Part shown: piece after piece, positions 22,231 to 33,171 of the stretch
Numbering within the stretch: position 1 is the first letter of the stretch
How the letters are laid out: the number at the start of each line of letters is the position of its first letter
DNA from: Skeletonema tropicum
Lineage: Eukaryota > Bacillariophyta > Thalassiosirophyceae > Thalassiosirales > Thalassiosiraceae
DNA: 64,000 nucleotides
NCBI GenBank assembly: GCA_037178625.1
Contig: CM074140.1
Location: 434,001-498,000 of the forward strand
Direction of reading: 5' to 3'
The notes under the pieces: generated by a model
The model's input: only the letters and a program-made list of their open reading frames with translations
What the model was told of the DNA's origin: nothing
Database searches by the model: none
Made by a program: the position numbers and the translations under genes

Positions 22231-22433
22231 CAGAGTAATTAACAATTGTCGTTTTTCGAAAATTCAAAAATAATAAGCGAAAATAAGGCCAAAAAAATAT
22301 TTTTCGCTTAACTCTAAACTCACTTCATCATCCGATACAACTCAATGGCGTTATGGCCGTAGGTGCCTACTATACGCCGCCCCCTGCACCGCTAGCGACA
22401 GCAACCACCTCGGCACTATCATAGGCAGCTGCC

Positions 22434-23700
22434 ATGGTAAAAGAGAAGCCGTGGGGGGGCGCCTAAGCCTTCCAATAAGAGGAAAACCACGTCTGAAAAG
22501 GCGGCGAAGCCATCAAATGATAATAAATCGGCTGCGAAGCTGGATGCCAACGAACGTGTCGATCGAGAAGAAGATCCCCCCTGCGTATGGGGCGAAAAAA
22601 TCGAAGGGGGTTGCGTAGAGCAACTTAGGGGCCCCCTCATGTATTGCTATGGTGCTGTTGCATGCAATAACACGATGCACTTGGGTTGTTACATCGAAGC
22701 TTTGAAAATCACAACAAATAAAACGCCCTTGGAAGTTCTTGGTATTGATAAATCATTATTATCGTCAGCAGATTCTAAACATTTTCATTGGTTGAGATGC
22801 CATGAACACTGCAATCATTACAAAGAATGGCGTCGATGTTTGTCATCGAAGGAAGGTGAGATGGGGACGAATCAACCGGAAACGTATGTGCAAGCTTCGG
22901 CGTATCATAGTAGGGCCGATAGTAGTAGTGACGAAGACGATCGAAAACAACCTGCTAAGAAGAGGGGTAGGGATGATTACCTGTCGGACGATGATACTTC
23001 TAGTGATGATGATGGTGGGGGCAAGCAACCCAGTCGAAAGAAGTGGAATTGTGTCAATGACGATCTAATGCCATACGATGGTAGTCGCAGCAATAGCGAA
23101 GAAGGATCTTGCAGCTCTATGGACTCTAACAATGACGATACAAGTGATGATGACAATGACGATGATGACAATGACGATGATGACCATGGTGATGATGATG
23201 ATGATGGTAATAATAAAGGCGGGGGAGCATTGACGGCAACGACAACGAAAAATAAGGCTGCTAGGGTAGGCAATGGGACAGCAGCAGCGGAAAGGATGGG
23301 AGCAACAGCGACAACAGAAACAGCAGCAGCAGCAGCAGCTGGAGCAACAACATCTATTGAAGATGCTGCCGCCGCATTCGCCCGAAGGAAATTCACGGTG
23401 GATGGCATTGAGTTGCAAGCAGAAGATAAGAAGAAAATAGTTGGAGATGTTGTTTGTCGGCTTCTGCGTGATCATCCCAACCCAGACGGGGAAAATCAGT
23501 CGATAGATCCTAAGGATTACCCCCAAATGTTTGACGGATGGGTTAATCCAGCATGGTGGGAAATTGTGTTTGAGACATGGCAGGGGTTGTACGCAATGCT
23601 GGATGGGAAAAAGAAAATCAAAGCAAATGTTGGGGGCTCCTACTCAGGGACCCCCCTCCCGGTTTCTACTGTAAGTAGCAATTACTCTCTAGGGAGTTAG
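22434..23700 (+). CDS. Acidic low-complexity protein with an N-terminal Cys/His segment (probable frame break in a G run)
   Basis: An uninterrupted frame runs from before 22560 to 23700. The best start is the ATG at 22434 (MVKEKPWGAPKPSNKRK), which joins this frame only if the 7-G run at 22453-22459 is read as six. The N-terminal segment has Cys/His residues in a possible zinc-binding arrangement (PPCVWG, GGCVEQL, CYGAVAC, LGCYIEAL, LRCHEHCNHY). Then comes a Ser/Asp-rich acidic region with KKRGRD/RKKW basic patches, an Ala-rich linker and a C-terminal helical part ending near WEIVFETWQGLYAML. The acidic and basic tracts suggest a nuclear protein (inference). I do not recognise the family. The last ~20 codons lie inside the left arm of the inverted duplication, so the present C-terminus may have been created by that rearrangement. 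Confidence 0.6.
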
Positions 23701-23947
23701 TATGTGAGTGAAGCGAAGTTAGAACCCCGAGCAGACAGCTAACTAGTTCGCGGAGGGTCCCCTGCTCAAATCCTTTTTGGAGCTGCCTCGATCATCATGG
23801 CTGCATCGATCGTCCTTAGCTTGTGCAGCTTGTCGTTGCGCGCTGCCTCTTCTTACTTTTAGATCTCAAGCTCTGCCCTATCTCTCTCTAGAAAGACTCT
23901 CAAGGTTCAAGTCAATACTCGTTACTGATCGTTAATAAACTACAATT

Positions 23948-23966
23948 CCTAACCCTAACCCTATCC
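23948..23966. repeat. Interstitial telomere-type repeat
   Basis: Reads CCTAACCCTAACCCT, about two and a half CCCTAA units, in the 3' flank of the sulfotransferase-like gene. The inverted arm has the complementary TTAGGG version at about 42003-42018, so it predates the duplication. Confidence 0.6.
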
Positions 23967-24089
23967 AAATATTCAAAAAATGACACCAAAACCAAAAGAA
24001 CTTGTTATCTAATATCGCTATTCTCATACCTTACATGAACGTAACAGTGTCATCATTGTACGCTCCTTTGTGTTAAACTGTCATAGTTG

Positions 24090-25121
24090 TTACGGAGCAC
24101 GACAATCAACACCAACATCAATTGGAGTTTCGTCGCCTTGGTATCGATTCTTATTATTGTGCAGCAATTTGTCAAAGTGACAATTCTGAAAGCCCAACCA
24201 TTCCACTAACTCATTGAACTGTGTCACATTGTTCGTCCACTCTTCCATGTAGATCAATCGTGCCGTATCCGCACTCATGTGTTGTGCAAATTTACCCAGA
24301 AAGTCATTCTGATACGGAACATTTCCCCAATCCCCCCCTATTTTAGTTTGAGAAGCCAATTGCTTATCAGTGTTTAACCGAGTATTGACGATGAACTTGG
24401 CGCAAGGAAAGTTGTATTTGAAGAATTCAGAAGCTTCCCATGCTGTCCAATTGCCATCGGGTATTCGTATCAACTTTGCACCTATGATCTGAGACGATTC
24501 GTAATCGTCCAAAGTAATTCCACCCATTCCGCTTCCGCTACTAATGAATTGTTGCTGCATTTCTTCTGGAGGAGGGTTGATGGTATGCAGTACCTTCTGG
24601 AATGTGCATGCCATGGCCTGCTCCGGGATTTCCTCGTGAAACCAAGAGCCAGTCTGGCGCACTGCAGGCGCTTTCGAACGTAGATTAAAAAATCTGTCTT
24701 TCTTCCTCAATACTGTTTCCAGGAGCGATGCGACGTATAATGCATTGTTGTTTTCGCCGCCTAAACGAACATTTGGCAGATGATTGATCATACCTAAGAG
24801 TGTTGTTGACGCTGCTCGCCCAGTCGAGAGGATGAATAAGAATCTCTGTTTGCATGGCTGGCATAAGGCACTGTTGCTGCACTTTGCATTAGGGCACCAA
24901 GCTGAGTTGTTTCGAGGGGCAAAGGCATTATTGAGGCTGGTTACTGAGTGTAATCCTCCAAATTCGGCGTTTTTTAAAATTCTGACCGCAAGTAACGCCT
25001 GCAGAGATAACGCGATGCCTCCTCCTAATACTGCTGCTGCTAGCATGAGCTTAATTGTGTTGCCTTTCATCCTCATTTGTACTGGTGCTGCTGCAGCCTT
25101 TTTTTGCTTCATGAACTCCAT
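24090..25121 (-). CDS. Golgi-type sulfotransferase-like protein, copy 1
   Basis: 343 residues in one exon. A short basic/Ala cytosolic tail (MEFMKQKKAAAAP), one TM span (about 23-46) and a lumenal domain give type II Golgi topology. The stretch FLFILSTGRAASTTLLG (about 94-110) fits the 5'-phosphosulfate binding loop of PAPS-dependent sulfotransferases, and FIVNTRLN further on is in the position of the 3'-phosphate motif. A Cys pair cluster (WCPNAKCSNSALCQPC) precedes the loop. The family would transfer sulfate from PAPS to a glycan or glycoprotein. Its first codons and promoter are nearly identical to those of the genes at 40831 and 42760. Sulfotransferase is the best reading, but distant P-loop relatives cannot be excluded. 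Confidence 0.72.
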   Translation of the reverse strand: MEFMKQKKAAAAPVQMRMKGNTIKLMLAAAVLGGGIALSLQALLAVRILKNAEFGGLHSVTSLNNAFAPRNNSAWCPNAKCSNSALCQPCKQRFLFILSTGRAASTTLLGMINHLPNVRLGGENNNALYVASLLETVLRKKDRFFNLRSKAPAVRQTGSWFHEEIPEQAMACTFQKVLHTINPPPEEMQQQFISSGSGMGGITLDDYESSQIIGAKLIRIPDGNWTAWEASEFFKYNFPCAKFIVNTRLNTDKQLASQTKIGGDWGNVPYQNDFLGKFAQHMSADTARLIYMEEWTNNVTQFNELVEWLGFQNCHFDKLLHNNKNRYQGDETPIDVGVDCRAP

Positions 25122-25308
25122 CGTTTATTTATTCACTATTGCTAAGGGGGGCTGGGGGCTGGCGGCGAGTTGTTCGTTTAGTGGCGTTGCCTTTTATCGA
25201 ATAAATAAGGGTTATGCTTCTACAATATAATATCATCTCAAGCTAGATTGGGTTGGCCCCCCAAGCGATCCGCTACTGCTACTATTGAGTTCGGCTTTCA
25301 AGTCGAAT

Positions 25309-26968
25309 TTTTTTACCAGGCTTATGGTTACTTATGGTGGTACAGCTGTTTTCAAAACGATCCTGTTATCGTAAAAAGTAATTCCGCCCGTAGAAACATT
25401 CCAAGGTGTGACACAGATTTGACTCGACTGGTCTCCACAAAAACCAGCACCTTTCACCATGATGACATACATCTGGAGTCTGGAGCATCAGTGCAGCAAC
25501 TCGCCGCCTACATGAATGCAACAAATCGTTCCCAGTAGTACCATCAGTTAAGTATTAGATGCGAATATGTGTATATCTTTAACCTGCTTCAACCACCGCT
25601 GAAGAGTCTTAATGTCCATCATCACGTCCCAAAAATCGTGCATGTACTTTGCGTTCACTTATCAACCTAGGTATAACCATAGACATCGAGGAAGTGAGTA
25701 GAACCAAACGACGGAGTAAATCATCGCGTCATTATTTCATATGTGACATTCATGATGTTATTTGGGCGTGAAGAAAGTGTCGAGCGGATGGAATAATTAT
25801 AAATCTTGTCGGTAACATTGTCGAACTTTTAGAGATACCACCTCCTCTAAAGTATGACACCGCAGCCAATCTACGACCATGGGGCGAATGAAACAAGAGC
25901 TAATACTTCCGCCGATATTGAAGATTATCTTTGGTACTTCCTCGTATTTTTCAAGGTTTTATGAAGTTGCATGTAAAGGTGATGCTGTGACACAACATAC
26001 AACAGTTATCATCTATTGTGCATCGCGTGTGTTGTAGGATATGAGTAAAATTGTAAACTGTAATCAGCTTCTCAAGGCTAGTGTTACGACTAGATTTCAA
26101 GCTTCACATTTATAACCGTCAATATTGTGTAATATTTCTTAATTGGCAGTTCTGCATGCTATTGAGCTACGGGTTTGCTTTGGCAGGAAGGACCAATCTC
26201 CAGTCTTACTGCTATTGTACATCACGTTCATTGTTGCAAGACACACATATTGACCCCTGTACTACTATTATCACGTACAACCCAGTTCAGCCGCCTTCTC
26301 AACAGTTATTTGTTACTTTTGTCTACGTTGGTCTGAAGTAATGTCGATGTCATGCCTGATGGGGCAAGAAGCATCATCTGGATTTTATTCCAACACGCGA
26401 GCAGCGAGTGCTCTAGGTGATCACAGCGTTGTTCGGAGATAGTTGATACTCTTTGAGGAAATAGTGTTGTTCTTGTTTTATCTTGTCCATGGTTTTATCG
26501 ATTAATTTATCAGATACTTCCACAAGTGTATTGTATCCGGGTACCTCCTCTAAAAATATCGGCACCGGCTATCCTCACAACAAGGGGCCATTCACTTCTA
26601 ACGATTCGGAAACACGTTGGCAGCCGCAAATTAGCAATAAATATCATGTTGTTGCATGTGATGATGAGGTATCCGCTATGATCTATGATGAAGTAGTGTT
26701 GCGGCGTTGCTTCTTCTCGGCAATAGGTGGATATTGTGAAATACTCCTAAACATCTTGCCCATATTTCCGTAGTCCAAGCCTCCTGAGGAAGTCGAAGAA
26801 CGAAATGGTGGCGAATATGATTATTGGGACTTCGTCTGATGATTCGGACCTACAATATATGACCTAAAGACTCGTCATACTCCACTGATGATGGTTAGGG
26901 TGGGACGAATAGTGATATCTCGGAATGCTTTCAGAATTTTCTTCTTGGAGCTCATGACGACTGTTCTC
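25309..26968. other. Intergenic stretch
   Basis: Several short open frames exist (for example 26081-26341 and 26483-26773), but none has a recognisable domain, a good start context or a paralogue. No confident repeat was found. Confidence 0.4.
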
Positions 26969-27035
26969 GGTCTATCCTAAGGTCTTATTCGAATATTAAG
27001 GTGCATTGGATCAAAATTATTGCTTAGGATAGACC
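26969..27035. repeat. 13-bp perfect inverted repeat
   Basis: GGTCTATCCTAAG at 26969-26981 is exactly complementary to CTTAGGATAGACC at 27023-27035, with a 41-base AT-rich loop that has weaker internal pairing. It may be an element terminus or a hairpin. Confidence 0.65.
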
Positions 27036-27086
27036 TGATGCATGCTACCTAGTGAGAACTGGCTATCCGCTTTTGGGTCTTGTAGG

Positions 27087-27260
27087 GCCATGATTGGCAT
27101 CATTTTGTGCGGAAGATGCTTGATGAGTGATGGAGGCGGGAAAAATCGGCCCAAGTGATTTTTATAAGACTCAATACGTCATTTATACTAAACCAACGTA
27201 GGAATTAAAATTTTGTATGTGCAGAATCTCTGAAATGAAAACAGCTGTAGCTTTTATCAA
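27087..27260 (+). repeat. Dispersed repeat, copy at 27 kb
   Basis: Matches 60757-60925 in the same orientation. Shared words include AAATCGGCCCAA, TTTTTATAAGACTCA, TACGTCATTT, ACGTAGGAATT and GAAAACAGCTGTA. It is non-coding and diverged. The family is unknown. Confidence 0.7.
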
Positions 27261-27280
27261 GGCAGGGCAGGCAACAGTCA

Positions 27281-27390
27281 GCAATTTGGAGAAACGCCCA
27301 CGATGCCTTCTCAAATCAGCGAAAAAAGCTACCTTATGCGAGAAAGGAAAGGCATCGTCTTCTACTCAAAGAAACTCCATCCACACTGGT
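27281..27390 (+). repeat. Dispersed AATTTGGAGAAACG repeat, copy 1
   Basis: Reads CAATTTGGAGAAACGCCCAC, GATGCCTTCTCAAA, AGCTACCTTA, GAGAAAGGAAAGGCATCG, TCAAAGAAACTCCA. The same series lies inverted at about 34320-34445 and in partial form at 42385-42482. It contains a partial self-complement (GATGCCTT with AAGGCATC). Confidence 0.75.
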
Positions 27391-27544
27391 CGACAGCCCA
27401 TTTAACTTCATTTTTCTTTTCCCCCTTTCTCCTTGTAATTATATGTGATTATTTTGTACCTACAAGTACTACCTACATGAACACATCACCAAACCATTTT
27501 TGTTAGCCACTCATCACACAAAATCCACAAATTCCATTGCCACC

Positions 27545-28200
27545 ATGGCGATACTTCGCCGCACGCTAGTACCTCAGGGAGTGGTCGGCTACTCGGATCG
27601 ATCATGTTAAATCGTCTCTAAATCGACTTTAGAATCGATTTAGGCCAGTCGATCCGGGTACACAGTCAATATTGAGAGAGCTAGAGAGTATTTTCAGCGG
27701 CAGTGTCGTGTGTTGTCGAAATCAATGGGGTCAACACTACCGACGCTCTTTCTAGGTGAATTTCTTCATCGACGGTGCCGAGAGCACATCCTACCGGTGA
27801 ATGATTAGTAACGTGGGACCTCCGCGGCCAAAGAGACGTACCGCTACCCTGATCTGCTTCGAGAACTCCTTCGACACGGAGATGTGTCATGTCTGAAATA
27901 AATATCATTTCGCCACTTCAACATGTGCTAGTACCTCGGGAATTGGTGAATTACATGGGCTTGACACATTAAATCGTCTCTTATACTTCTTTTGAATCGA
28001 TTAGACCTATCAAGTCCATCTAATTTGTAAGAATTGAGCGATGTAGAGAATATTTTCAGCAGCAGTGTCGTGTGTTGAGTAAAAAAAGATCTTGCTGTGG
28101 ATTGTCACCCTCTAGACCAACGCCTACCTCAAGAGCAGTGCCGATAGCGCATCCATCATGCGACCATCATCACCGAAATAGAAAAGGGCAATAGCAATAT
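27545..28200. ncRNA. Two tandem ~360-bp units with a covarying stem-loop (candidate structured RNA)
   Basis: Two diverged units with a period of 362 bases share GCTAGTACCTC, TTAAATCGTCTC, GAATCGATT, TATTTTCAGC and CAGTGTCGTGTGTTG. In unit 1, 27590-27601 pairs with 27649-27660 over 12 positions (one G-T wobble). In unit 2 the equivalent arms are 27951-27964 and 28010-28023, pairing over 13 of 14 positions (one wobble, one mismatch). The two stems have different sequences, so base pairs were kept by compensatory changes while the flanks and loop core stayed similar. Unit 1 also has an inner 9-bp stem (CTAAATCGA at 27618 with TCGATTTAG at 27635). Strand and transcription are unknown. It could instead be a pair of related transposon ends. 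Confidence 0.5.
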
Positions 28201-29084
28201 CAACAGAGTCAATCGTAGTTATCTACTTGATGCATATCAGAAATTAAAAAAGATGTTGGATCGAAGGGAGGTAAGTGACGTAGGTTTACTCAGCAATCAA
28301 CAGGCATCCTTGATAGAAAGAAAAATTATTATGTGCTTGCAATAGCATCTGGTGCCGTTACACCGAAAAACCCCAGAAAGACAATTAATCATGAGCCTTG
28401 AGACGTGGGGGTTTGGAGTTTGGAGTCAGCATGTTGCATTCATTAAAAAATTGCACCATCACGAGTATCTGGAGCTTGTGACAACGCCAAAGTCACAGAA
28501 TAAAAGAAGAGACTGATGTGAGTGCTGAGGAATCAATCTTGGCTTTAAGTGATTGTTATTGATTATAGATATTACAATTACATCCAGAATGTAATCCATC
28601 ATTATTTTCACTGACACTGTTGAGAAATAAAGTTTGTATCGTATTAGATATCCACAGAATAGACGCCTCCAACTGTGAATATCATTGTCATGGTATCCTT
28701 TGGTTGTTCTGGCGAATATTTTGCACTCTAATACATTACACAGCAGCTATCGGCTTCAAACAACCGGAAGTCATGGTTGAAATGTCATAAATGGTAGCTA
28801 GTCTATGGGTAATAAGTAGATAAACTTACGTACTTACTTGATGCTATGTAGTCTGCCCCCGAGGGCATGCCCGAAAGTTGCAAAAATCTTGACGAAAAGG
28901 TAAAATGGAAAAACTAAGTTAAATGGGATTATGGCCATTTTGGACTGGTGTGCATCCATGACAAACTGGAACTTCCTTCTTCCTTCAAAAAGACTTCGAA
29001 GTATGGTACAAAAGAATAAATACAAAGTTAATCAGATTAGATATCTATGATACTAAAAGGGACCTGCTTCGGTACAACTGAAAA
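28201..29084. other. Intergenic stretch
   Basis: AT-rich sequence with no credible open frame and no recognised repeat. Confidence 0.4.
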
Positions 29085-29245
29085 GACAAAAGAGCTGCAT
29101 TCTAAAATAAGTACCACAACACTTCATCAAAAAGTGGACTCCGCCCAGCCAATACTTCCCGAATTGTAGTAATCAGAGCCGCATTTGTATCGTATGGTGT
29201 CGGTATCATCGAGAAAAGGCAGGAGGCTATCCAGGAGTTGGATCG
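29085..29245 (+). pseudogene. Truncated copy of the 5' end of the GT25-like gene
   Basis: Corresponds to the first ~45 codons of the minus-strand gene at 33172-34227 (shared CTTCATCAAAAAGTGGACTC, CAATACTTCCCGAATT, CAGAGCCGCATTTGTA, TCATCGAGAAAAGGCAGGAG) in inverted orientation. Small deletions break the frame, and the catalytic domain is absent. Confidence 0.78.
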
Positions 29246-29636
29246 GAGCCACCTCCATCCCGAATCATCACCTACATTACCTAGTAATTATTACCCTTAC
29301 CATGAGTTATTCTATGCTACGCTACGATGGCAGTACCATTGGCACCTTTGGTAGCCGCACTGTGTATTTTGTCACATAGCTCCTCGCTCCCCTTATAGTT
29401 TAAGTCATTTTTTCGAGCGTGCTAGTATGAGGCTAGTATGGTAAAATAATCTATCTCATAAGCGTAAGTACAATCATGAGAATGATAGAATGTTAGTGAA
29501 GAAGGATCACTTTTAGTTACTTCGTTGACAGGAAAATAATAGGAGTGATCATTGTTTTAATACTCGTAATCGTAAGCCTCCTTAAACTCTTTCTTTTTCA
29601 CTTTCATGTGGTCGCTAAGGCGAATACAAAGTAGAC
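29246..29636. other. Intergenic stretch
   Basis: 3' flank of the PrsW-type gene. Nothing further recognised. Confidence 0.4.
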
Positions 29637-32225
29637 TTAACTCAATTGCACTTCACAAACGTGATTGGACCTGGAAAGCTGATCAAGCCTGTCGTACTGC
29701 CTTTTACTCTGTATGACGTAAAACAATCCACCACACAAAGTAATCACAAGCGAAATGCAAAGCGTCATGATAGTTTCATGAGACTGATGGTGTCTAGAAT
29801 AGAAGTACTGTGATGCCTGGCTACGCTTCCAAGTGTCTGAGATGAACAGGAGAGCAAAATCATACGTGCCATGGAAAAGTAACGAAGGAAGTACAACTCT
29901 ACCAAGCCCGATGGAAGAATCTTTTTCTAAATCACGGCGACAGACGTAAATACTTTGTATTGCTGCCGCAATAGGGTGCACGGGGAATAGCGACTTGGCA
30001 ATCAATGTTGTGATTTGAGATTGCAGACTTGACCTGTTGTATACAAAGATGTGCAAAATGTTCTCACAACAGGTAAATCCAACTGCCACGGCAACCATCG
30101 CAACAGTAACTCCGGCCCTTATTGATCTGAGCGAGCGATTTTGAAGTGATGGCTCAAACGAAGTTATGTCTTGTGGAACTTGCTCCGTATTGCACGACGA
30201 CTCTACATCATCTGATTCAATCGAAAAACTGCGTCTGAGCTGATTTGAAATCATTGACTTGGACTTGGACAGCTCATGTTCGGAACAGAAATCAGGGTGA
30301 TCGACCATTACAAACCCAAAATATTTGCACAATTCCTCCACCAAGCCAGACATCAAAAATGCTGTCAAGAGAATGTAAATAATCTGAGCAATTGGCTGAC
30401 GATCGAAGAAACCCTGCAAAATATCATGATCTGCAAGCGAACGTGCGTGGTTACGACTGCCATCAAGCTCAGCGGACTGCAGGTAGCGGTTATCAACGTT
30501 TTCATATCCGATAGACTGCGTTAATCCACCAAATCCGTTGCCTCCAACCTGCTCCACTCCTAATATTGAAACAACACTCGCGAGAACCAACCTGAATAGC
30601 AAGTATTCGATCAATTCCACGCCAAACGCCATACTCGTGCTACAAAACCATTCAATTGTCAAGAAAGTGGTTAGCACAGAAGCAGAAAAATACCTCAACC
30701 TGAAACAACAAGGAGATGTACAAGACTCACCACAGTAGAAATCCAGTTGCAAAATATTTAATGACAGCATCGATAGATAAGTCATGTCTGTGCCAAACCC
30801 AGTGTACTGCACATAGAACTGCAAAGGCCTGTAAGAAGGTTGCTCCCAACACTCCCATTTGTGTTGGATTCCAGTACCCAATAGCATTTATGAGACTTAT
30901 TCCCAACATTACGATAAAAATGATTGCCAAAGTCTGCAATATCATACGTGACAGGTATGAAAGTGCACTGCAATAATCCCAGAAACTTCCACTTGTTCTT
31001 CGCAACTCCACGATCCGAGGGTAATACATCAAGAATGGTTCCATTGTGATGTAATCCACCATCCTCAAGTAACGTGGCAATATCAGATTGGCTTCCCGTG
31101 CTTCTTGAGCCAATGCGCAAAATCCGCAGAGTTGGAGATGACAGCCATAACTTCCGCAGCAAGGGAGACAAGTTAGGCAGGGATTGGAGAAGGCATTCCA
31201 GATTCTTGTGCAGAGGTCTCCATTGGCAGCTGCATCAGCTGTTGCTTGATGAAGCGTGTAGTCAGACTCGGTATTGTCATTGTTGTCGCCCATGTTGGTT
31301 GAAGTATTGGGAGAATCAGTGTCGGATGGGTAACATCCACACATTCGATGTGCACAGTTCATCTCAAATCGAGTCTGTCCCAAAGTTGCATCATAATTAT
31401 TTCTGTGATACTCCTCATCGTCATCACTGTAGTACTCATACTCAGTTTCAGTATCAATCGAAGCTACATTGTAGGGGATATCAAATTGTCCACCACCGCC
31501 GCCACCACTATTATCACTGTTGTTCATCCCGCCACCAGCCAATAAGACACCATGAGCACTCTGCCTTCGCTCTTCTTGCCGCGCTGAATCTTTTCCTCCC
31601 TCCGTTTCAACTTCCACAAGATTTCTTCCCGTACCATAATTCTCTGTCTCCTCCCGTTGAAGCAAGCCAGGACATACCACACAAAAATGCTGTAGATTAA
31701 TAGCGCACATACAACATTATTGATGTAGTCATTGCGAATGTTACCACTACACCACCCCGCAAGCAAGAAGATACTCGCAGGTATGAACACGTGATAGGTC
31801 ATTCGTTTGAAAAATGACGGAGGGGGCGTGTGTGTAAACAAGTACCGTGTCTGATCCGATTGACAAACTCCAAAGCAGGCCAAGGAACATATATCAGTGC
31901 GCAAATGGGACATTTGAAGTTCATGCTGGTATTGCTCGTGTTCAATCTGTAGTGGAGACTTGTGCTGTGTGTCTGCTTCGTTGTCAATTTGAGCGGTTGG
32001 TAAGCCGCCAGATGTTTGGAATAGGCCGCAGAATGGGGTGGAAAATCCTTTGTAGGGTCTGTTATGGCTGTTATGGTTGTGGCGGATTTGGTGAGGTGAT
32101 GCAGAGCGATGATTGTCGGCGCTTAGAAATGGTTGCGAGGTGTTTGTTGAGGCGCAAGCAGGTTCCTGATCTGTTGATAATGGACCGTAGCTGCCACCAG
32201 CAGTTTCGTCATTATTGCGTTCCAT
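29637..32225 (-). CDS. PrsW-type intramembrane protease-like protein (multi-exon)
   Basis: Three pieces in successive frames. Piece 1 (from 32225) has an Asn/His-rich tail and two TM spans. Piece 2 carries Gly/Asp-rich and Cys-rich parts (CLTCLPCCGSYGCHLQLC) and two TM spans. Piece 3 has the PrsW signatures GLVEELCKYFGF (E-E-x-x-K), FTCCENILH and LFHGTYDF (H-x3-D) between TM spans. PrsW proteins are multi-span membrane proteases (anti-sigma-factor cleavage in bacteria); eukaryotic roles are poorly defined. Pieces 2 and 3 are joined by a possible 31-base GTGAGT...TTTCAG intron (30700-30730), giving FLLW-LRYFSAS. Pieces 1 and 2 overlap; one possible intron is 31559-31677 (119 bases), but a frame error cannot be excluded. 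The 5' tail resembles a soluble cytosolic domain. Confidence 0.7.
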
Positions 32226-33171
32226 TTTAAGATGATGGGTTGCTCATTAGATATATTATAACTATCTATATATCGTAGTTGATAGATGCACTCACTGCCT
32301 GCTAATTCGATACGTACGCCTGTGAACATTCGCAGTTCTCACAGGTTTGGTCGTCATTTGTCAGTTTTTTGTGAGCGGAGCGAGCGTTTGGTTGTGCTCT
32401 GCCAAGTCTGACGATGAGTATCAATTAATGGCTATATAGATAATCAGATTCTCAAAAAGAAGTCAGCAATATTCATGTTCCTTCTTACGTCAAGAGAAAG
32501 AGTTGTTAGAAAAGACCACTCCATCCGTGGCCTTTCTTGATATGATTTTGATACTCATGATAGCAGTTTATGCTCATGAAACTGGACGTTGAGCTGGAAA
32601 TGAAAGGAAGTGACGAAAAAGATTGTACAATTTGCTGCAAGCAATGAAACCAGAAGCAACAGTCTTCCTGTCAGGTGTCCCAACGCAACTACTCTTCAGC
32701 TTCTATATATATGATCATTCTCTAAAGTTGGAGAGGGCGGTTATGGTGTCTAAAAATAAAACCCAGCAAAAACTGAATATTAACATTGGTTGGATTATCT
32801 AAGATAGAAGAGTGGAAGATATTTTTTGAGGAGTCATTTTGAAGAAAAATGAATGATTGATGTGCGTAATAGACTTGGGAGCTTGTATACCTTGCATATG
32901 TATGAGTAAAGAAACACAGCTGCTATAATACATCATGTTATAATGTAACAAAACATAATTTTCTTGTGTGGCATCCCCAGGTCCAGTACGAAATCTGTAC
33001 CATTCTCTCTAGTTCGAGAGGGTTCATTATTCATACGTTGGATACAAGAGTATCTTTAAACTTAACACTGTTTTATTTCCAGATCACATTGCTTACCGTC
33101 AATGGCATGGTGAAGTTGAAGTGCCTGTATGTGAGCAACCTATACAATGATATTCTCACACCTGCACTTCA
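32226..33171. other. Intergenic region between two minus-strand genes
   Basis: AT-rich upstream region of the PrsW-type gene and downstream region of the GT25-like gene. Open frames here lack domain features. No repeat recognised. Confidence 0.4.

Larger units (their letters stand above)
23637..25308. repeat. Left arm of a ~1.7-kb inverted segmental duplication
   Basis: This segment recurs in inverse orientation as 42364 down to about 40769 and, across the copia insertion, 34689 down to 34554. Both arms carry a complete sulfotransferase-like gene, its promoter and its 3' flank. Differences are small indels and scattered substitutions; the protein copies are nearly identical. The space between the arms is about 9.2 kb on the inner side. 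Confidence 0.88.

Noticed and set aside
23065..23526. 153-codon minus-strand frame rich in Ile/Cys
   Set aside because: It is the complement of the acidic GAT/GAC-rich coding sequence of the plus-strand gene.
24784..25230. 148-codon plus-strand frame (also mirrored at 40752-41171)
   Set aside because: Antisense shadow of the sulfotransferase-like gene; it appears in both arms only because the arms are duplicated.
26081..26773. Two 86-96-codon plus-strand frames
   Set aside because: No domain, no paralogue, no sign of splicing; expected by chance in AT-rich sequence.
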